Origin: JAEUIX01 sp046156035
GTDB taxonomy: Bacteria; Planctomycetota; Phycisphaerae; Phycisphaerales; UBA1924
Reading direction: 5' to 3'
Assembly (NCBI GenBank): GCA_046156035.1
Contig: JBJXEW010000043.1
Coordinates: forward strand, 1-64,000
Length of the DNA: 64,000 nucleotides
The translations under genes and the position numbers were made by a program. Position 1 is the stretch's first letter; the number at the start of each line of letters is the position of its first letter. Of this stretch, positions 62,488 to 64,000 are shown in pieces. The notes beneath the pieces were generated by a model that saw nothing but the letters and a program-made list of their open reading frames with translations, ran no database searches and was not told the origin of the DNA.

Positions 62488-64000
62488 ATGACCGCTCCGC
62501 GCTGCTACATCACCACGCCGATCTACTACGTCAACGATCGGCCCCACATCGGCCACTGCTACACCACGCTCGTGGCCGATGTCGCCGCCCGCTTCCAGCG
62601 CCTCATGGGCAAGGACGTCTTCTTCCTCACCGGCACCGATGAGCACGCCGACAAGGTCGTCACCAGCGGGGCCGAGCACGGCATGACGCCCATCCAGTGG
62701 GCCGACCGCAACGCGGCCGAATACGTGAAGGCCTACGCCCTGATGGGCTTCACCCACGATGACTTCATCCGCACCACGCAGGACCGCCACAAGGTCAAGG
62801 TCGTCGAGTACATCCGCAAACTCCAGGCCGCGGGCGACATCTACAAGGGCGACTACACCGGCTGGTACGACACCAGCCAGGACGAGTACCTCACCGAGAC
62901 CGTCGCCAAAGAGAGCAACTACAAGTCCCCCGTCACCGGCAAGCCCCTCGTGCAGCGCACGGAGCAGAACTACTTCTTCCGCCTCTCCAAGTACGAGGCC
63001 CGCCTGCGCGCCCACATCGACGCCAACCCCGCTTTCATCCAGCCCGACGCCCGCAAGAACGAGGTGCTGGGCCGCCTGCGCGATGGACTGCTCGACGTCC
63101 CCGTGAGCCGCGCCATCACCGCCGATGCCGCGAGCCAGTGGGGCATCCGCATGCCCGACGACCCGGCCCACCGCGTCTACGTCTGGATTGATGCCCTCTT
63201 CAACTACCTCTCCGCCATCGACACGCCCGACCGCCGCGGCTACTGGCCCCCCACCGTGCACGCCATGGCCAAGGACATTCTCTGGTTCCACGCCGTGATC
63301 TGGCCCTGCATGCTCATGGCCCTGAGCGAGCCCCTGCCGCGCCTGGTCTACGCCCACGCCTACTGGGTGCGCGACGGCCGCAAGATGAGCAAGAGCCTGG
63401 GCAACTTCATCGACATCGACCTGCTCGAGGCCTACATCACCCGCTACTCGCGCGACGCGGTGCGCTACTACCTGCTCACGCAAGGCCCCATGGGAGCCAA
63501 CGATGCCGACTTCAGCCACGAAAAGTTCGTCGAGGTCTTCAACGCCGACCTGGCCAACGGCATCGGCAACGCCACCAGCCGCGTGGGCAACATGGTCGCC
63601 AAGTACTTTGACGGCGCCTGCCCCGACCCCAAAGGCAACCGCGGCGAAGCGGACCACGACTGGCCCAGCATCATCGCCGAGCACGTGGAGCGCGCAATCG
63701 CCAAGGCCGATGCGTTCGACCTTACCGGCGCCCTCGCCGAGGGTGTGAACCTCGCCAAGCGCGTGGACGGATACATCAACGCCACCGAGCCCTTCAAACT
63801 CGCCAAGCGTCTTGACGAGCCCGGAGCGTCAGCGACGGGTCCCTCCGCCCGCGACCGCCTCGCCGCCATCCTCTACCACTGCGCCGAGGCCCTTCGCGTC
63901 GCCACGCTGCTGCTCTCCCCCGCCATCCCCGACGCCGCCGCGGCGGTCTTCCGCCACTGGAACGCTGCCCCCTTCAACGCTGGCGCGGGCCACACGCTGG
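62488..64000 (+). CDS. metG: Methionyl-tRNA synthetase (5' part)
   Basis: The first 504 residues of MetRS; the gene runs off the window without a stop. TPIYYVNDRPHIGHCYTTLV (HIGH motif), FFLTGTDEHADKV, AMAKDILWFHAVIWPCMLM and DGRKMSKSLGNFID (KMSKS near residue 298) are clear. The connective-peptide zinc knuckle has lost its ligands: the usual YCxxC and CPxH positions read YDTSQ and SPVT, so the protein is probably of the zinc-free subclass. A palindromic repeat peptide (DEPGASATGPS) interrupts the anticodon-binding region near residue 445. Confidence 0.96.
   Translation, partial: MTAPRCYITTPIYYVNDRPHIGHCYTTLVADVAARFQRLMGKDVFFLTGTDEHADKVVTSGAEHGMTPIQWADRNAAEYVKAYALMGFTHDDFIRTTQDRHKVKVVEYIRKLQAAGDIYKGDYTGWYDTSQDEYLTETVAKESNYKSPVTGKPLVQRTEQNYFFRLSKYEARLRAHIDANPAFIQPDARKNEVLGRLRDGLLDVPVSRAITADAASQWGIRMPDDPAHRVYVWIDALFNYLSAIDTPDRRGYWPPTVHAMAKDILWFHAVIWPCMLMALSEPLPRLVYAHAYWVRDGRKMSKSLGNFIDIDLLEAYITRYSRDAVRYYLLTQGPMGANDADFSHEKFVEVFNADLANGIGNATSRVGNMVAKYFDGACPDPKGNRGEADHDWPSIIAEHVERAIAKADAFDLTGALAEGVNLAKRVDGYINATEPFKLAKRLDEPGASATGPSARDRLAAILYHCAEALRVATLLLSPAIPDAAAAVFRHWNAAPFNAGAGHTL
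63814..63846. repeat. GAGCCCGGAGCGTCAGCGAC-type element inside metG
   Basis: GACGAGCCCGGAGCGTCAGC then GACGGGTCCCTCC, an imperfect palindrome (CCCGGAGCG... CGACGGG) in the metG reading frame. It encodes DEPGASATGPS between FKLAKRL and RDRLAAILYH, which are adjacent in ordinary MetRS. From memory this unit is common in planctomycete genomes. Confidence 0.65.

Overview
The window is GC-rich, densely coded DNA that looks like Planctomycetota, probably of the Phycisphaerales type. The grounds are the protein families, not a database match: secreted proteins ending in a Gly-Cys dockerin-like module, a WD40-fused serine/threonine kinase, DUF1559-style pseudopilins, a SPINDLY-type glycosyltransferase, and short palindromic elements inserted in frame into conserved proteins.

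Layout. 1-704: remnant of an IS630-type transposase. 0.7-5.3 kb: type II secretion/type IV pilus pair (secretin, then GspE ATPase) on the minus strand. 5.4-15.1 kb: BtuF-like binding protein, HscA-like Hsp70, IspD, a secreted hydrolase, GlnRS, an AAA ATPase of visibly lower GC with its own promoter, and a GNAT enzyme. 15.1-24.2 kb: two tandem glycosyltransferases, DUF1579, TPR/OGT-like transferase, WD40 kinase, DUF4126. 24.3-32.8 kb: a 1522-residue AsmA-like membrane protein, then the classic translation/export cluster transcribed as tRNA-Thr, tuf, rpmG, tRNA-Trp, secE, nusG from a good sigma-70-like promoter. 32.8-40.5 kb: serA, a UPF0175/PIN toxin-antitoxin pair, uppP, a lipoprotein, two SPOUT methyltransferases, a cysteine-less double thioredoxin-like protein, a small lipoprotein and an AmpD-like amidase. 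40.7-61.8 kb: five secreted proteins sharing one C-terminal module of about 85 residues (HAF-type repeat protein, lamin-tail protein, two M12B-like metalloproteases with P domains, one matrixin-like protease), interleaved with an esterase-like protein, a pseudopilin, a TPR-like protein, a SpoIIE phosphatase and plsY. 62.1 kb to the end: DUF1428 and the 5' part of metG.

How it fits together. Translation and envelope genes form the ordinary backbone. The accessory theme is extracellular proteolysis: the tagged proteins carry signal peptides, catalytic or adhesion domains, and a shared terminal module with one or two Ca-binding-like loops and four conserved cysteines, which suggests common sorting or anchoring. 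The secretin, GspE and pseudopilin in the same window could belong to an export route, but no sequence feature links them directly. The most unexpected conserved protein is EF-Tu, whose switch I and G5 motifs depart from the usual consensus.
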